From NCBI RefSeq assembly GCF_026341775.1, contig NZ_JAPEOB010000001.1, positions 1,736,001-1,800,000 of the forward strand: 64,000 bases of DNA, written 5' to 3'. The stretch comes from Streptomyces sp. NBC_00654. Lineage in GTDB: Bacteria; Actinomycetota; Actinomycetes; Streptomycetales; Streptomycetaceae. A model generated the notes under the pieces. It was not told the origin of the DNA. It did not search any database and saw only the letters and a program-made list of their open reading frames with translations. Positions 54,916-63,934 of the stretch are shown here, in pieces (positions within the stretch are counted from its first letter, which is position 1; each line of letters begins with the position of its first letter). A program made the position numbers and the translations under genes.

Positions 54916-56307
54916 ATGGGAGAACAGGCGCACAGGCACGGCAGGCGGATCAAGGCGGCGACCACGGTGGCGACGGCGGCGGCCATGGTGGGCATGTTCG
55001 CGCCCGCCGCGGCGGCGGACCCGCTGCCCGGTGGGCTGGGACCCTGTCTCGGCAGCGACTGCCCGTCCACCTGGAACGATCCGAACAACGGACCGGTCGC
55101 CGGGTTCGACAGCAACATCAATATCTACGTCGGCGGTGACTTCCTCGTCAGGGAGGCGGCTGCCGAGGCCGAAGGGAAGATCGTCACCCTCGGCGTCTTC
55201 GACATGGACAAGCGTCCGGGCGCCTCACAGATCTACAACGTCGGTGTGGCCGGGGTCGGTTCGCGCGTGCCGCCGCCGGACGGCTCCGACTATCTGACGG
55301 TGGGCGGCGACGTGACCATCGCCCCCGGCGAGCGGCTGCTCGCCGAAGAGGGCTCCCACTCCGGGAGAGTCGCCCACGGCGGTGGCCTCACCGGCACGGT
55401 CAACCCCACCGGCGCCCCGCACTTCGTCCAGGACGCCACCGCACCGTACGAGGCACTGCGCGCCCAGCTGGCCGGGGCGAGCCACTGCTACGCCTACGAG
55501 GGCGATGCCCACCGCGGGGCGACGGGCACCTGGCGGACGACGGGCGACACCACCACGTTCACCGGTGACGGCACCTCGGCCGTCCAGATCTTCGACGTGG
55601 ACGCGGATCTGGTGTCCGCCGCGGGCGGTGACACCGGCTTCGCCTTCGCGGACATCCCGGACGGAGCCACGGTCCTGGTCAATGTGTACGGCAGCACCCG
55701 CCGCGTCAGCACGCTCATGGACACCCTGCCCGATCCGGGGCTGCGCGAGCACCTGCTGTGGAACTTCCCGGACGCCACCGGCCTCACGCTGTCCGGCTCG
55801 GGCCAGTTCCAGGGCAGCGTCCTGGCCGGCCGGCCCACCGGAACGACGACGCTCCGGATGAGCGGGACCAACGGCCGGTTCTACACGGCCGGTTCGCTCA
55901 CCCACAGCTCGGCCGGTGAATCGGGCGGCCAGGAGCTGCACGCGTACCCCTTCGTCGGCGACCTGCCCGCCTGCGGCACGGAACCCACGCCCACTCCCAC
56001 CCCGACGGAACCGACCCCCACTCCGACGGAGCCCACCCCGACCCCGACGGAGCCCACCCCGACCCCGACGGAACCGACCCCCACGCCCACCGAGCCCACC
56101 CCCACCCCGACCGAGCCGACCCCGACCCCCTCGGAGAGCAGCCCCGGCCCCAGCCCCTCGCACTCACCGGGCCACCCCGGCGGCGAACTCCCGCACACCG
56201 GCTCCCGGGGCGGCGAATGGATCATCGGAGGCATCGCGGCAGCACTCGTCGCGGCCGGTGGAGCGGCCCTGGTGACCGCGCGCAGGGCACGCCGCCGCAA
56301 CGGCTGA
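54916..56307 (+). CDS. cell-wall-anchored choice-of-anchor A protein (LPHTG)
   Basis: A 463-residue surface protein: signal peptide (1-34), a choice-of-anchor A beta-rich domain (60-350, [12 protein letters not shown] and [12 protein letters not shown]), a stalk of about seven EPTPTPT heptads (about 356-405), then LPHTG (425-429), a hydrophobic helix and a basic tail for sortase attachment. A CATATT lies seven bases before ATG 54916, so it may be leaderless. No sortase gene is nearby. Confidence 0.88.
   Translation: MGEQAHRHGRRIKAATTVATAAAMVGMFAPAAAADPLPGGLGPCLGSDCPSTWNDPNNGPVAGFDSNINIYVGGDFLVREAAAEAEGKIVTLGVFDMDKRPGASQIYNVGVAGVGSRVPPPDGSDYLTVGGDVTIAPGERLLAEEGSHSGRVAHGGGLTGTVNPTGAPHFVQDATAPYEALRAQLAGASHCYAYEGDAHRGATGTWRTTGDTTTFTGDGTSAVQIFDVDADLVSAAGGDTGFAFADIPDGATVLVNVYGSTRRVSTLMDTLPDPGLREHLLWNFPDATGLTLSGSGQFQGSVLAGRPTGTTTLRMSGTNGRFYTAGSLTHSSAGESGGQELHAYPFVGDLPACGTEPTPTPTPTEPTPTPTEPTPTPTEPTPTPTEPTPTPTEPTPTPTEPTPTPSESSPGPSPSHSPGHPGGELPHTGSRGGEWIIGGIAAALVAAGGAALVTARRARRRNG
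55981..56125. repeat. 21-bp coding repeat for the Thr-Pro stalk
   Basis: About seven copies of a 21-bp unit encode EPTPTPT heptads of the surface protein. Copies differ mainly at third positions. Confidence 0.85.
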
Positions 56308-56342
56308 TACCGGCGCGCGGGCCCAGACCTTAGCGTGGCCGG

Positions 56343-56684
56343 ATGACCGAACCGCTTCTGCACATCACGGAGGAACCCCTGTGGGAGGCGGCGCGCGGGA
56401 AGGGCAGGTACGAGATGTCCACCCGCGGCCGCACCCTCGGGGAGGAAGGTTTCATCCACTGCTCGCTGCCCCACCAGCTCGCCGGTGTGGCACAGATGCT
56501 GTACGGGGCCGATGACCAGGGCCTGGTGGTCCTGGTCATCGATCCCGGCCGGCTCACGGACCCCGTGCGGTACGAGGCCGTGAAGCCGGGCGGAGAGAAG
56601 TTCCCGCACCTGTACGGACCGCTTCCGGTGGACGCGGTCGTGGAGGTACGGCCCTGGCAACGAGAGGAAGGCGAAACCCAGTGA
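56343..56684 (+). CDS. DUF952 family protein
   Basis: A 113-residue protein with the DUF952 pattern (LLHITEEPLWEAA, GFIHCSLPHQLAGVA, FPHLYGPLPVDAV). The conserved His/Cys positions suggest an enzyme-like pocket, but no function is established. Its end overlaps the start of the next gene. Confidence 0.88.
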   Translation: MTEPLLHITEEPLWEAARGKGRYEMSTRGRTLGEEGFIHCSLPHQLAGVAQMLYGADDQGLVVLVIDPGRLTDPVRYEAVKPGGEKFPHLYGPLPVDAVVEVRPWQREEGETQ

Positions 56685-57562
56685 TCGGCCCCCTCACCGC
56701 GGTGACCGGAGCGAGCGGCGCGGTCGGCGGCCGGGTCGCCCGGCGGCTCGCGCGCACCGGCGTCCCTGTCCGCCTGCTCGGCCGCGACCCGTCCCGGCTG
56801 CCGGACCTGCCCGGCGCGGTCCACGCGCCCCCGGCCCCCTACGGCGACGCGGAAGCGATGCGCCGCGCCCTGGACGGGGCACACACCCTGTTCCTGGTCT
56901 CCGCGCACGAAAGCCCCGACCGGGTGCGCCAGCACACCACGGTGGTGGACGCGGCCGTCGCCGTGGGCGTCGAGCGGATCGTGTACGTGTCGTTCCTCGG
57001 CGCCGCACCGGACGCGACGTTCACCTTCGCCCGCGACCACTGGCACACCGAGGCACACATCCGCACCAGCGGGCTGCGGTACACCTTTCTCCGCGACAGC
57101 CTGTACCTCGCCGGTATCCCGGCGATGACCGGCGCCGACGGCGTCCTGCGCGGGCCGGGCGGCGACGGCAGGGTCGCGGCCGTCGCGCACGAGGACATCG
57201 CCGACTCCGCCACCGCCGTACTGCTCGACGAGAGCACCGGCCATGACGGCCGGGTCCACGACCTCACCGGACCCGAGGCGTTCACCCTGGCCGAAGCCGC
57301 CGAGGAGCTGAGCCGCCGCACCGGACGGACGGTCCGTTACGTCCCCGAGACCCGGGAGGAGGCCTACGCCTCCCGGGCCGGGTACGGAGCCGAGGACTGG
57401 GAGGTGGCCGGCTGGGTCACCTCGTACGAGGCCATCGCGACCGGTGAGATGGCGACCGTCTCGGACGCCGTACCGGCCCTCACCGGGCACCCGGCCATGA
57501 GCCTCGCCACCTATCTGGAGGAGAACCCGGACAGCTACCGCCATCTGCTCACCGGGTCCTGA
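56681..57562 (+). CDS. NmrA-like NAD(P)-binding protein
   Basis: A 293-residue SDR-like protein. The Rossmann motif VTGASGAVGGRVARRLA and the HTLFLVSAHE, RIVYVSFLGA segments mark the NmrA/quinone-reductase-2 type. No YxxxK dyad is evident. GTG 56681 overlaps the DUF952 stop, so the two are coupled. Confidence 0.85.
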   Translation: MIGPLTAVTGASGAVGGRVARRLARTGVPVRLLGRDPSRLPDLPGAVHAPPAPYGDAEAMRRALDGAHTLFLVSAHESPDRVRQHTTVVDAAVAVGVERIVYVSFLGAAPDATFTFARDHWHTEAHIRTSGLRYTFLRDSLYLAGIPAMTGADGVLRGPGGDGRVAAVAHEDIADSATAVLLDESTGHDGRVHDLTGPEAFTLAEAAEELSRRTGRTVRYVPETREEAYASRAGYGAEDWEVAGWVTSYEAIATGEMATVSDAVPALTGHPAMSLATYLEENPDSYRHLLTGS

Positions 57563-57649
57563 CGGTACGGGGCCGCCGGCCCACGGCAGCGCGGCCGACG
57601 GTCCAGGACCGCCGGCCCAGGACACCGCCGGCCCGGGACACCGCCGGGC

Positions 57650-58819
57650 TCAGCGCCACGGAATGTGGCGCCAGGGACTGCCCTCGCTCTCCGCCAGAAG
57701 GCGGTGGGCGAGGACGTTCTGCTCGTAGAACGGCCCGTACTCCTCGTCGTCGAAGCGCAGCACCCGGCCCAGCGCGTACGCCGCCGAGAACTCCTCCCAC
57801 GAACGGTAGGCCGACTTGCCCAGCGCCCCGGCGTACACGATCGCCTGCTCCGCCTCCGCCTGGGTGCAGTAGCGGGCCGACAGCCCCCAGCGCGCCAGGT
57901 TCACGGCGCGCCCGTAGTCGTAGGCGACCGTGGTGCGCACCCTGCCGTCGGGCGGCAGCAGACCGTCCGCCCGGAACCGGGCCTCGTACCGGATGATCCT
58001 GCGCACCAGTTCCTCGATGCCCCGTACGTCGTCGGGGTCCGCCCCGATGTCCTGGGCGTGACCCGCGGCGGTCTCGCGCCACAGATCGGCCGAGGGCGGC
58101 TCGCCGTGCACGACCCGCAGCTGCTCCCGGGCACGGAGCGCGAAGTCCGGCTCCGGCGGGCTGTTGCGGGCGTCCAGCAGGGCGTTCAACTGCTTCTGCC
58201 AGCCCGCGTGATCGGTGATCCCCCAGGAGTCGCGGAGCTGCTCGCGCTCCTGTGTGTAGGCGCGGAAGACCGTGCCGATCTCGTTCCACGGCACTCCGTT
58301 CCCGATCGCCAGATGAACCCCGCAGGCCAGCCCGTAGGCCAGTGGACCGTGCAGCGCGCCGTGCCGCAGCGCGAGCAGCCTGCCTCCGTCGGGGCGGTCG
58401 TTCTCGGCGTAGCAGCGCAGCCACACGGCCCGGTGCGGAGGTGCGGTGGGCAGCAGGAGCTGGGCGGGCGTACCGACGTTGACGCCCAGCAGCTCCCGGG
58501 GGTCCGGCCAGTCGAACTCGGCGATCCACCGCAGCGAGACCCCCCGGAACACCCAGTCCGGATGCCACGGCGGCAGCATCCCGCGGGTGAGCACCGGCAT
58601 GCAGACCTGTCCCGACGGGTCCCTGTGCGGACGCCAGGTGATCACCCTGGGATCGGCGTCGACCTCGGCCTTCGGCGCGGGGATGTACAGCTCCGCCCCG
58701 GCCAGCACCCGCAGTTGGGCCTCCGTGTCACCCCGCAGCCCGGCCTCGTAGAGCAGTTGCTCGGTCTCGGACGGCGGGTACCAGGGAGCCGGGTGTGCGG
58801 CCGGCGGGTGCGGGTTCAT
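57650..58819 (-). CDS. DUF1266 protein, copy 2
   Basis: About 389 residues. An SseB-like N-terminal half (VLTRGMLPPWHPDWVFRGVSL) and a C-terminal DUF1266 domain (WGITDHAGWQKQLNALLD, AVNLARWGLSARYCTQAEA, AYRSWEEFSAAYALGR). It ends RHIPWR. It starts at ATG 58819, overlapping the stop of the upstream paralogue (ATGA). Function unknown. Confidence 0.82.
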   Translation of the reverse strand: MNPHPPAAHPAPWYPPSETEQLLYEAGLRGDTEAQLRVLAGAELYIPAPKAEVDADPRVITWRPHRDPSGQVCMPVLTRGMLPPWHPDWVFRGVSLRWIAEFDWPDPRELLGVNVGTPAQLLLPTAPPHRAVWLRCYAENDRPDGGRLLALRHGALHGPLAYGLACGVHLAIGNGVPWNEIGTVFRAYTQEREQLRDSWGITDHAGWQKQLNALLDARNSPPEPDFALRAREQLRVVHGEPPSADLWRETAAGHAQDIGADPDDVRGIEELVRRIIRYEARFRADGLLPPDGRVRTTVAYDYGRAVNLARWGLSARYCTQAEAEQAIVYAGALGKSAYRSWEEFSAAYALGRVLRFDDEEYGPFYEQNVLAHRLLAESEGSPWRHIPWR

Positions 58820-60072
58820 GACCAAGGGATGTTCCGGTAGGGGCTCGTGGGGTCCTGGGTGAGGATGCGGTGCTGGGCCAGCGACTCCTGGACCGTGTGG
58901 CCCGTCCCCTCGTCCTCGTCGAAGTGGATCAGCCGGGTCAGGCAGTAGCCGAGCGAGAAGTCCGCCCAGGAGCCGTACGCGCGACGGGCCAGAACGCCGA
59001 TCCGCAGGACCGCCTGCTCGGCCTCGGCCGGCTCGCAGAAGCGGGCTCCCAGGGCGAGCCGCACCACGTTGACCGCCCGCCCGTGGTCGAACGCGGCCAG
59101 GGTGTCGACGCGGTCGTCCGGCGCGAGGAAGCCCTCGGCCCGGAACAGGTCCTCGTAGCGCACGATCCGCCGCAGCGCCTCCCGTGCCTCCGCGAGATCC
59201 TCCGCGTCGGCGCGGCGTGCGGCCGGCGTACCGGTCACCGCCTCGGACCACTCCTGGTGGGAAGGCGTGCGGCCGAGCCGGGTGGCGAGGGCGGACCGGG
59301 TGCGCAGGACGGTCTCATGGACCCGGCCGACCAGGCGGGTCCGCATCAGGGAGTCGAGCCGTTCCCGGTAGTCGGCTCGGTGGTGGATGCCCCAGGGGCT
59401 GCGCAGCCGGGCCTTGTCCGTCGGGTAGTCCTCGTACACGGCACCGAGCTGGTTCCAGACGAGGCCGTTGTGCAGGGCGAGATGGGCGCCGAGGGCCAGC
59501 CCGTGCGCGAGCGGCCCGTGCAGCGCCCCGCCGCCAAGGGTGAGCAGCCGGCCCGCCCGCGGCCCGCCGGACCGCGCGTCGGCCTTCAGCCATGCCCGGT
59601 GGTGCCGGGTCCGGGCCTCGACGAGGGCGGCGTACGGCGTGCCGTGATTGACCGAGAGCCACCGGCGGTCCCGCGGCCAGGCGAGGGCGAGTTCGGCGAG
59701 CCGGGTCCGGCGGAACACCCACTCCGGATGCCAGGGCGGCAGCATGCCCGGGGTCAGCACGGGGACACAGATCCGGCCGGTCGCGGGATCGTGGAACGAG
59801 GGGAGCGGGGCGGTGAAGCCGGGGGTGTCGGCGTGCAGCCGGGGGACGAGTACATACAGCGGGGTACGGGAGAGGGCGTCCAGGACCGCGTCCGCGCCGC
59901 CGCGTGACGTGGCCTCGTACAGCTCCCGCTCGATGTCCGTCGGCGGCGCGGCGCCGTGTTCCGCGTACGGTCCGGCGGGCGGCGTGGGGCCGGCTCCCGG
60001 GTGCGACGGCGCCGGCAGGCCGGTGGTGCTGTGTGTGTGCGGCCCTGCCCCCGCACCGGTCCCCGTGGTCAC
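58816..60072 (-). CDS. DUF1266 protein, copy 1
   Basis: A 418-residue paralogue of the gene that follows it, with a 45-residue Gly/Pro/Thr-rich N-terminus. The same blocks recur in the same order: VLTPGMLPPWHPEWVFRRTRL, GALHGPLAHGLALGAHLALHNG, WGIHHRADYRERLDSLM, GRAVNVVRLALGARFCEPAEAEQ and a closing NIPWS. GTG 60072 starts it. The pair is a tandem duplication. Confidence 0.82.
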   Translation of the reverse strand: MTTGTGAGAGPHTHSTTGLPAPSHPGAGPTPPAGPYAEHGAAPPTDIERELYEATSRGGADAVLDALSRTPLYVLVPRLHADTPGFTAPLPSFHDPATGRICVPVLTPGMLPPWHPEWVFRRTRLAELALAWPRDRRWLSVNHGTPYAALVEARTRHHRAWLKADARSGGPRAGRLLTLGGGALHGPLAHGLALGAHLALHNGLVWNQLGAVYEDYPTDKARLRSPWGIHHRADYRERLDSLMRTRLVGRVHETVLRTRSALATRLGRTPSHQEWSEAVTGTPAARRADAEDLAEAREALRRIVRYEDLFRAEGFLAPDDRVDTLAAFDHGRAVNVVRLALGARFCEPAEAEQAVLRIGVLARRAYGSWADFSLGYCLTRLIHFDEDEGTGHTVQESLAQHRILTQDPTSPYRNIPWS

Positions 60073-60109
60073 GGGACGATCCTACGAAACGGTGACCGGG
60101 CGGGGACGG

Positions 60110-60817
60110 TCACCAGGGAACGGGCCCGAAGTTCCCGACGAAGCCGCCCGTGGGGCCGTCGGCTCCCGACATCGCCGTCCGCACGATGATCCCGGCGCCC
60201 TCCTCGACGCTCAGGATCCCTCGGTGGCCGTTCAGATCGGTGGCCGTCCAGCCGGGATCCACCGCGCTGAACCGGATCGCGGGGTACGTCATGGCGTACT
60301 GCGCGGTGAGCATGTTCAGGGCGGCCTTGGAGGAGTTGTAGCCGAGGCTCGGGTAGTAGACGGGCAGCAGGGGGCGGTAGCGCTCGGGCGCGGCGGCGAT
60401 GGCCAGGGAGCCGAGTCCGCTGCTGACGTTCACCACGGCCGGCGACTCACCGGCCTCCAGGAGCGGCAGGAACGCCTGGGTCACACGCACGACCCCGAGG
60501 ACATTCGTCTCGTACACCGCGCGCACATCCTCGGCCGTCATCTCGCCGGGCTCCTTGAGGGGGCCCGTGATGCCCGCGTTGTTCACGAGGACGTCAAGGC
60601 CTCCGCTCCGCTCGCGCACGGCCGCCACGGCCGCCCGTACGGTTTCGTCGCTGGTCACATCGAGGAGAACGGCGTGTGCGCCGATCTCCTCGGCGACCGC
60701 CCGTCCCCGGTCGAGGTCCCGTGCGCCGAGATGGACGGTGTGGCCCGCCTCGACCAGCCGCCGTGCCGTCTCCCGGCCGAGGCCCCTGGTGGCGCCGGTG
60801 ATAAGAGTCGTCGTCAC
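60110..60817 (-). CDS. SDR-family oxidoreductase
   Basis: A classical short-chain dehydrogenase of 235 residues: TGATRGLGRETA cofactor motif, NNAG, catalytic Ser in VVNVSSGLGS and YNSSKAAL (YxxxK). The arginine after the glycine motif (GARDLDRG) suggests NADP(H). Its GTG overlaps the stop of the upstream TetR gene (GTGA), so it is in the TetR operon. Confidence 0.9.
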   Translation of the reverse strand: MTTTLITGATRGLGRETARRLVEAGHTVHLGARDLDRGRAVAEEIGAHAVLLDVTSDETVRAAVAAVRERSGGLDVLVNNAGITGPLKEPGEMTAEDVRAVYETNVLGVVRVTQAFLPLLEAGESPAVVNVSSGLGSLAIAAAPERYRPLLPVYYPSLGYNSSKAALNMLTAQYAMTYPAIRFSAVDPGWTATDLNGHRGILSVEEGAGIIVRTAMSGADGPTGGFVGNFGPVPW

Positions 60818-61575
60818 GGTCGCGCACTCCCGGAAGAGCGGCTGACACCGGCTTCAGTACGGACACCGGCTTCAGTACGGGCACCGGCTTCGGCACGGGC
60901 ACCGGCGTCGGTCCGGGCCGCGGGTTGTGTGGCGTGGGCGTGCAGGAAGGTGTCGACCGCCGCCCCTGTCACGGCGCGCAGTTCACCGTCCGGGACCTGT
61001 CGGGTGCCGAGCCGGGATCGGATGTCCATCGGCCCCAGGAGCAGGGCGAGGAACTGCTCCGCCGCCAGGTCCGGGTCGTGGGTCCGCAGCCGTCCCGAGA
61101 GCGTCAGCCGCGCCAGCCGGTCCGCGAGGGTGTCCATGACGCGCCGCGCCCCCTCGTGCTGTACGACATCGAGCAGTTCGGGAAACCGGGTGGCCTCGGC
61201 GTGCATGAGCCGGCGCAGCGCCCATGACTCCTCGGTGGAGTGGGAGCGCAGGAGCCGGTGCCCTGTGAGCTCCAGCGCGGCGCGCAGGTCGTCCCCCGGT
61301 TCGCGCAGTCCGTCGAGCGCGGCGAGTTGATGGCCGACCGTGCGGGCGGCGACGGTCTCCATCGCTTCGCGGAACAGGGACTCCTTGTCGCGGAGGTGGT
61401 TGTAGACGGTGGGCTTGGCGACGCCCGCCTCGGCCGCGATCTCCTGCACACAGGACTGCCCGTACCCCTCGCGGGCGAAGACCCGGAAGGCGGCGTCGAG
61501 GATGGCCCTCCGCTTGTCGATGCGTCCGCGTGAGGTGTCTCGCCGGGGCGCGGGAGAGGTTCTGGATTCCGTCAC
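60814..61575 (-). CDS. TetR-family regulator of the divergent exporter
   Basis: About 253 residues from GTG 61575. Helix-turn-helix SCVQEIAAEAGVAKPTVYNHLRDKESLF; a C-terminal TetR_C ligand domain. The last 30 residues are (R)TEAG-type repeats encoded by an 18-bp tandem repeat at 60844-60915. Divergent from a DHA2 exporter, with two TGAAC/GTTCA-type palindromes in between. Confidence 0.9.
   Translation of the reverse strand: MTESRTSPAPRRDTSRGRIDKRRAILDAAFRVFAREGYGQSCVQEIAAEAGVAKPTVYNHLRDKESLFREAMETVAARTVGHQLAALDGLREPGDDLRAALELTGHRLLRSHSTEESWALRRLMHAEATRFPELLDVVQHEGARRVMDTLADRLARLTLSGRLRTHDPDLAAEQFLALLLGPMDIRSRLGTRQVPDGELRAVTGAAVDTFLHAHATQPAARTDAGARAEAGARTEAGVRTEAGVSRSSGSARP
60844..60915. repeat. 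18-bp tandem repeat in the TetR C-terminus
   Basis: About four copies of an ACCGGCTTCAGTACGGGC-like unit encode the Thr-Glu-Ala-Gly tail of the regulator. Confidence 0.6.
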
Positions 61576-61605
61576 CCCGTCAGCGTACCGTCGCAACTCG
61601 AAGAA

Positions 61606-61621
61606 TGAACCAATGAGTTCA
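61606..61621. promoter_or_regulatory. TetR operator 1
   Basis: TGAAC-CAATGA-GTTCA inverted repeat, 31 bp upstream of the tetR start; probable autoregulatory site. Confidence 0.55.
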
Positions 61622-61667
61622 GTCTTCTGGGCGTATTGGTTGCCCGGCTCCGGCGGAGGCCGTTATG

Positions 61668-61685
61668 TTGAACCGACCGGTTCAA
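61668..61685. promoter_or_regulatory. TetR operator 2 at the exporter promoter
   Basis: TTGAACCG-AC-CGGTTCAA is a perfect 8-2-8 palindrome sharing TGAAC/GTTCA with operator 1. It overlaps a possible -10 TATGTT (61664-61669), whose -35 TTGCCC (61640-61645) lies 18 bp upstream. Confidence 0.7.
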
Positions 61686-61721
61686 GTGATGTTCCATGAC
61701 GTTCCTGATGGAGTTGCGACT

Positions 61722-63191
61722 ATGTCCACAACGCGGGATGGCCGTCTGGACCCCGGGCTGCTGCGACTGATCGGCGTGGTCCTGCTGGGCGGGATCATGG
61801 GGATCCTCGACAGCACGATGGTGGCCGTCGCGGCCGACACGCTCTCCCGAGAGTTCAAGACCTCGCTGACGTCGGTCAGTTGGGCCTCGACCGCCTATCT
61901 GCTCACGCTGACCATCACGATCCCGGTCGCCGGCTGGGCGATCGGCCGGTTCGGCGCCAGGCGGCTGTGGCTGTTCGGGCTGGTGCTGTTCCTGGTGGGC
62001 TCGCTGGCGTCCGCGCTCGCCTGGAACCTGAGCAGCCTGATCGTCTTCCGGATCGTGCAGGGCTTCGGTTCCGGTGTGCTCGATCCGCTCGTCCTGGTGA
62101 TCCTGGCCCGGGCGGCGGGTCCGAACCGGGCCGGACGTGTCATGGGCATGATGGGTGTGGTGCTGTCGCTCGGCCCGGTCCTCGGCCCGGTGCTCGGCGG
62201 GGTGGTGCTCGAATCCCTGGACTGGCGCTGGATGTTCTTCATCAACCTGCCGGTCGGGATCGTGGCCTTCCTGCTCGCGACGCGGGTCATCCCGGCCGAC
62301 CCGGCCGGCGCACGGTCCGGGACCCGGCTGGATGTCACCGGCTTCGCGCTGATGGCCCCCGGCTTCGCCGCCATGGTGCTCGGCCTCACCCAGGCCGGCG
62401 AACACGCCGGATTCGCGGCGTCGTCCGTGCTCGTCCCGCTGGCCATCGGCCTCGTCCTGCTCATCGGTTACGTACTCCACGCACTGCGCGCCCGGCGCGT
62501 CCCGCCGCTGATCGATGTCCGGCTCTTCAGCAGCCGCAGCTTCGCCGCGAGCGTCACCGTCCAGGGGCTCGTCGGACTTGCCACCTACGCGGGCCTGTTC
62601 GCGCTGCCGCTCTATTACCAGCTGCTGCACGGACACGGGGCCCGCGCGGCCGGGCTGCTCGTGGCGCCGCTGGGCCTGGGCTCCGCACTCGCCATGCCGC
62701 TCGCGGGACGGCTCAGCGACCGGATGGGGGCCCGCACTCCCGCCCGGTGCGGCGCGGTCGTCGCGGCGCTCGGCGCGTTCGCACTCACCCGCGTCGGCGG
62801 CGACAGCGGCGAACTGTGGTCGGCGCTGGGCGCCTTCGCGATCGGCCTCGGCCTGGGCGCCGTCGGCGCGCCCACCATGGGCGCGCTCTACCGGACGCTG
62901 CCCCCGGAGAAGGTGCCGCAGGGCAGCTCGGTGCTCTACAACCTCAATCAGCTGGGCGGCGCGCTCGGCGTCGCGCTCGTCACCCTGATCCTCGCGACGG
63001 CGGGGGCGGACAACGGGAATCGGGCCGACGCGGTCAGTGGGTTCCACAGCGTCTACTGGTTCGTGACCGCGGTCTGTGTGGTCATCCTGATCGCCACGCC
63101 GCTGCTGCCCGGAAGGCCCGAGGCCCTGCCCGCCGCGGCGGCGGTGGAGCCGGAGGGAACCGCGGCGAAGGAACCCGCCGCCGGCGCGTGA
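61722..63191 (+). CDS. DHA2 (EmrB/QacA)-type MFS drug exporter
   Basis: A 489-residue major-facilitator protein with about 14 helices. Motif D1 LDSTMVAVAADTL, motif A GRFGARRLWLFG, and the antiporter motif C GVVLSLGPVLGPVLGGV are intact. ATG 61722 with GGAG upstream. Control by the divergent TetR protein is expected from the operator pair. Confidence 0.93.
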   Translation: MSTTRDGRLDPGLLRLIGVVLLGGIMGILDSTMVAVAADTLSREFKTSLTSVSWASTAYLLTLTITIPVAGWAIGRFGARRLWLFGLVLFLVGSLASALAWNLSSLIVFRIVQGFGSGVLDPLVLVILARAAGPNRAGRVMGMMGVVLSLGPVLGPVLGGVVLESLDWRWMFFINLPVGIVAFLLATRVIPADPAGARSGTRLDVTGFALMAPGFAAMVLGLTQAGEHAGFAASSVLVPLAIGLVLLIGYVLHALRARRVPPLIDVRLFSSRSFAASVTVQGLVGLATYAGLFALPLYYQLLHGHGARAAGLLVAPLGLGSALAMPLAGRLSDRMGARTPARCGAVVAALGAFALTRVGGDSGELWSALGAFAIGLGLGAVGAPTMGALYRTLPPEKVPQGSSVLYNLNQLGGALGVALVTLILATAGADNGNRADAVSGFHSVYWFVTAVCVVILIATPLLPGRPEALPAAAAVEPEGTAAKEPAAGA

Positions 63192-63420
63192 GAACGGTGC
63201 TCCGCGGCCACGCCGGTACCGGAGAGGCGGCGGAAGCGGCAGCACCGGAGACCGCGAGGGCGACCGGGGTCACCGCGACGGCCGCCCGCGCCAGCGGCCC
63301 CGCCGATTTCACCCGGATGGCCGCGTCCGGGTGGCCGCACCCCGCCGGGCGGCGGAGCCTCAGGGTTCGTAGGCCACACCCGGATTTCGGGGTCTGTCGA
63401 TCGGACTGTGGAGGTCCCCC

Positions 63421-63843
63421 ATGAGCAACGCGGCGCAACAGCACCGGACACCGGCATCCACGACGAACTCCTGGGCGACCGGCGGCCTCGTCTTCGCGGG
63501 GGTCCTGATGCTTGTCGAGGGAATCCTCGGCATCTTCCAGGGCATAGCCGCCATCGCCGAGGACGACGTCTACACACGGTTCGGCGACTACGTGTTCAAG
63601 TTCAACCTGACCGGCTGGGGCTGGATCCACCTGGCCCTCGGCATCGTCCTGTTCATCACCGGGTTCGGGCTGCTCAAGGAGTCCTCCTGGGCGCGCGGCC
63701 TGGGTATCGGGCTGGCCGCACTGAGCATCATCGCCAACTTCATGTTCCTGCCGTACCAGCCCATCTGGGCCCTGGTCCTCATCGCCATCGGGATCTTCGT
63801 CATCTGGTCCCTGAGCACCGTCGAGCCCGACGGCAAGATCTGA
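63421..63843 (+). CDS. small four-helix membrane protein (DUF7144-like)
   Basis: A 140-residue protein with four hydrophobic helices (VFAGVLMLVEGILGIFQGIAA, GWGWIHLALGIVLFITGFGLL, and two more). The W-x-HL.LGI.....G pattern is common in a Streptomyces family I recall as DUF7144. ATG follows GGAGG. Function unknown. Confidence 0.8.
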   Translation: MSNAAQQHRTPASTTNSWATGGLVFAGVLMLVEGILGIFQGIAAIAEDDVYTRFGDYVFKFNLTGWGWIHLALGIVLFITGFGLLKESSWARGLGIGLAALSIIANFMFLPYQPIWALVLIAIGIFVIWSLSTVEPDGKI

Positions 63844-63858
63844 CCGGGCACCACGGCC

Positions 63859-63885
63859 ACCGCCGCCCGGTAACCGGACGGCGGT
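63859..63885 (+). terminator. hairpin terminator
   Basis: 12-bp stem with one mismatch (63859-63870 with 63874-63885) and a TAA loop, 16 bp after the stop of the small membrane protein. Confidence 0.6.
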
Positions 63886-63934
63886 GCCCGCGTACGTCAT
63901 GGGTGACCGACGGGAAGGCCGGCGGGCCGCGCCC

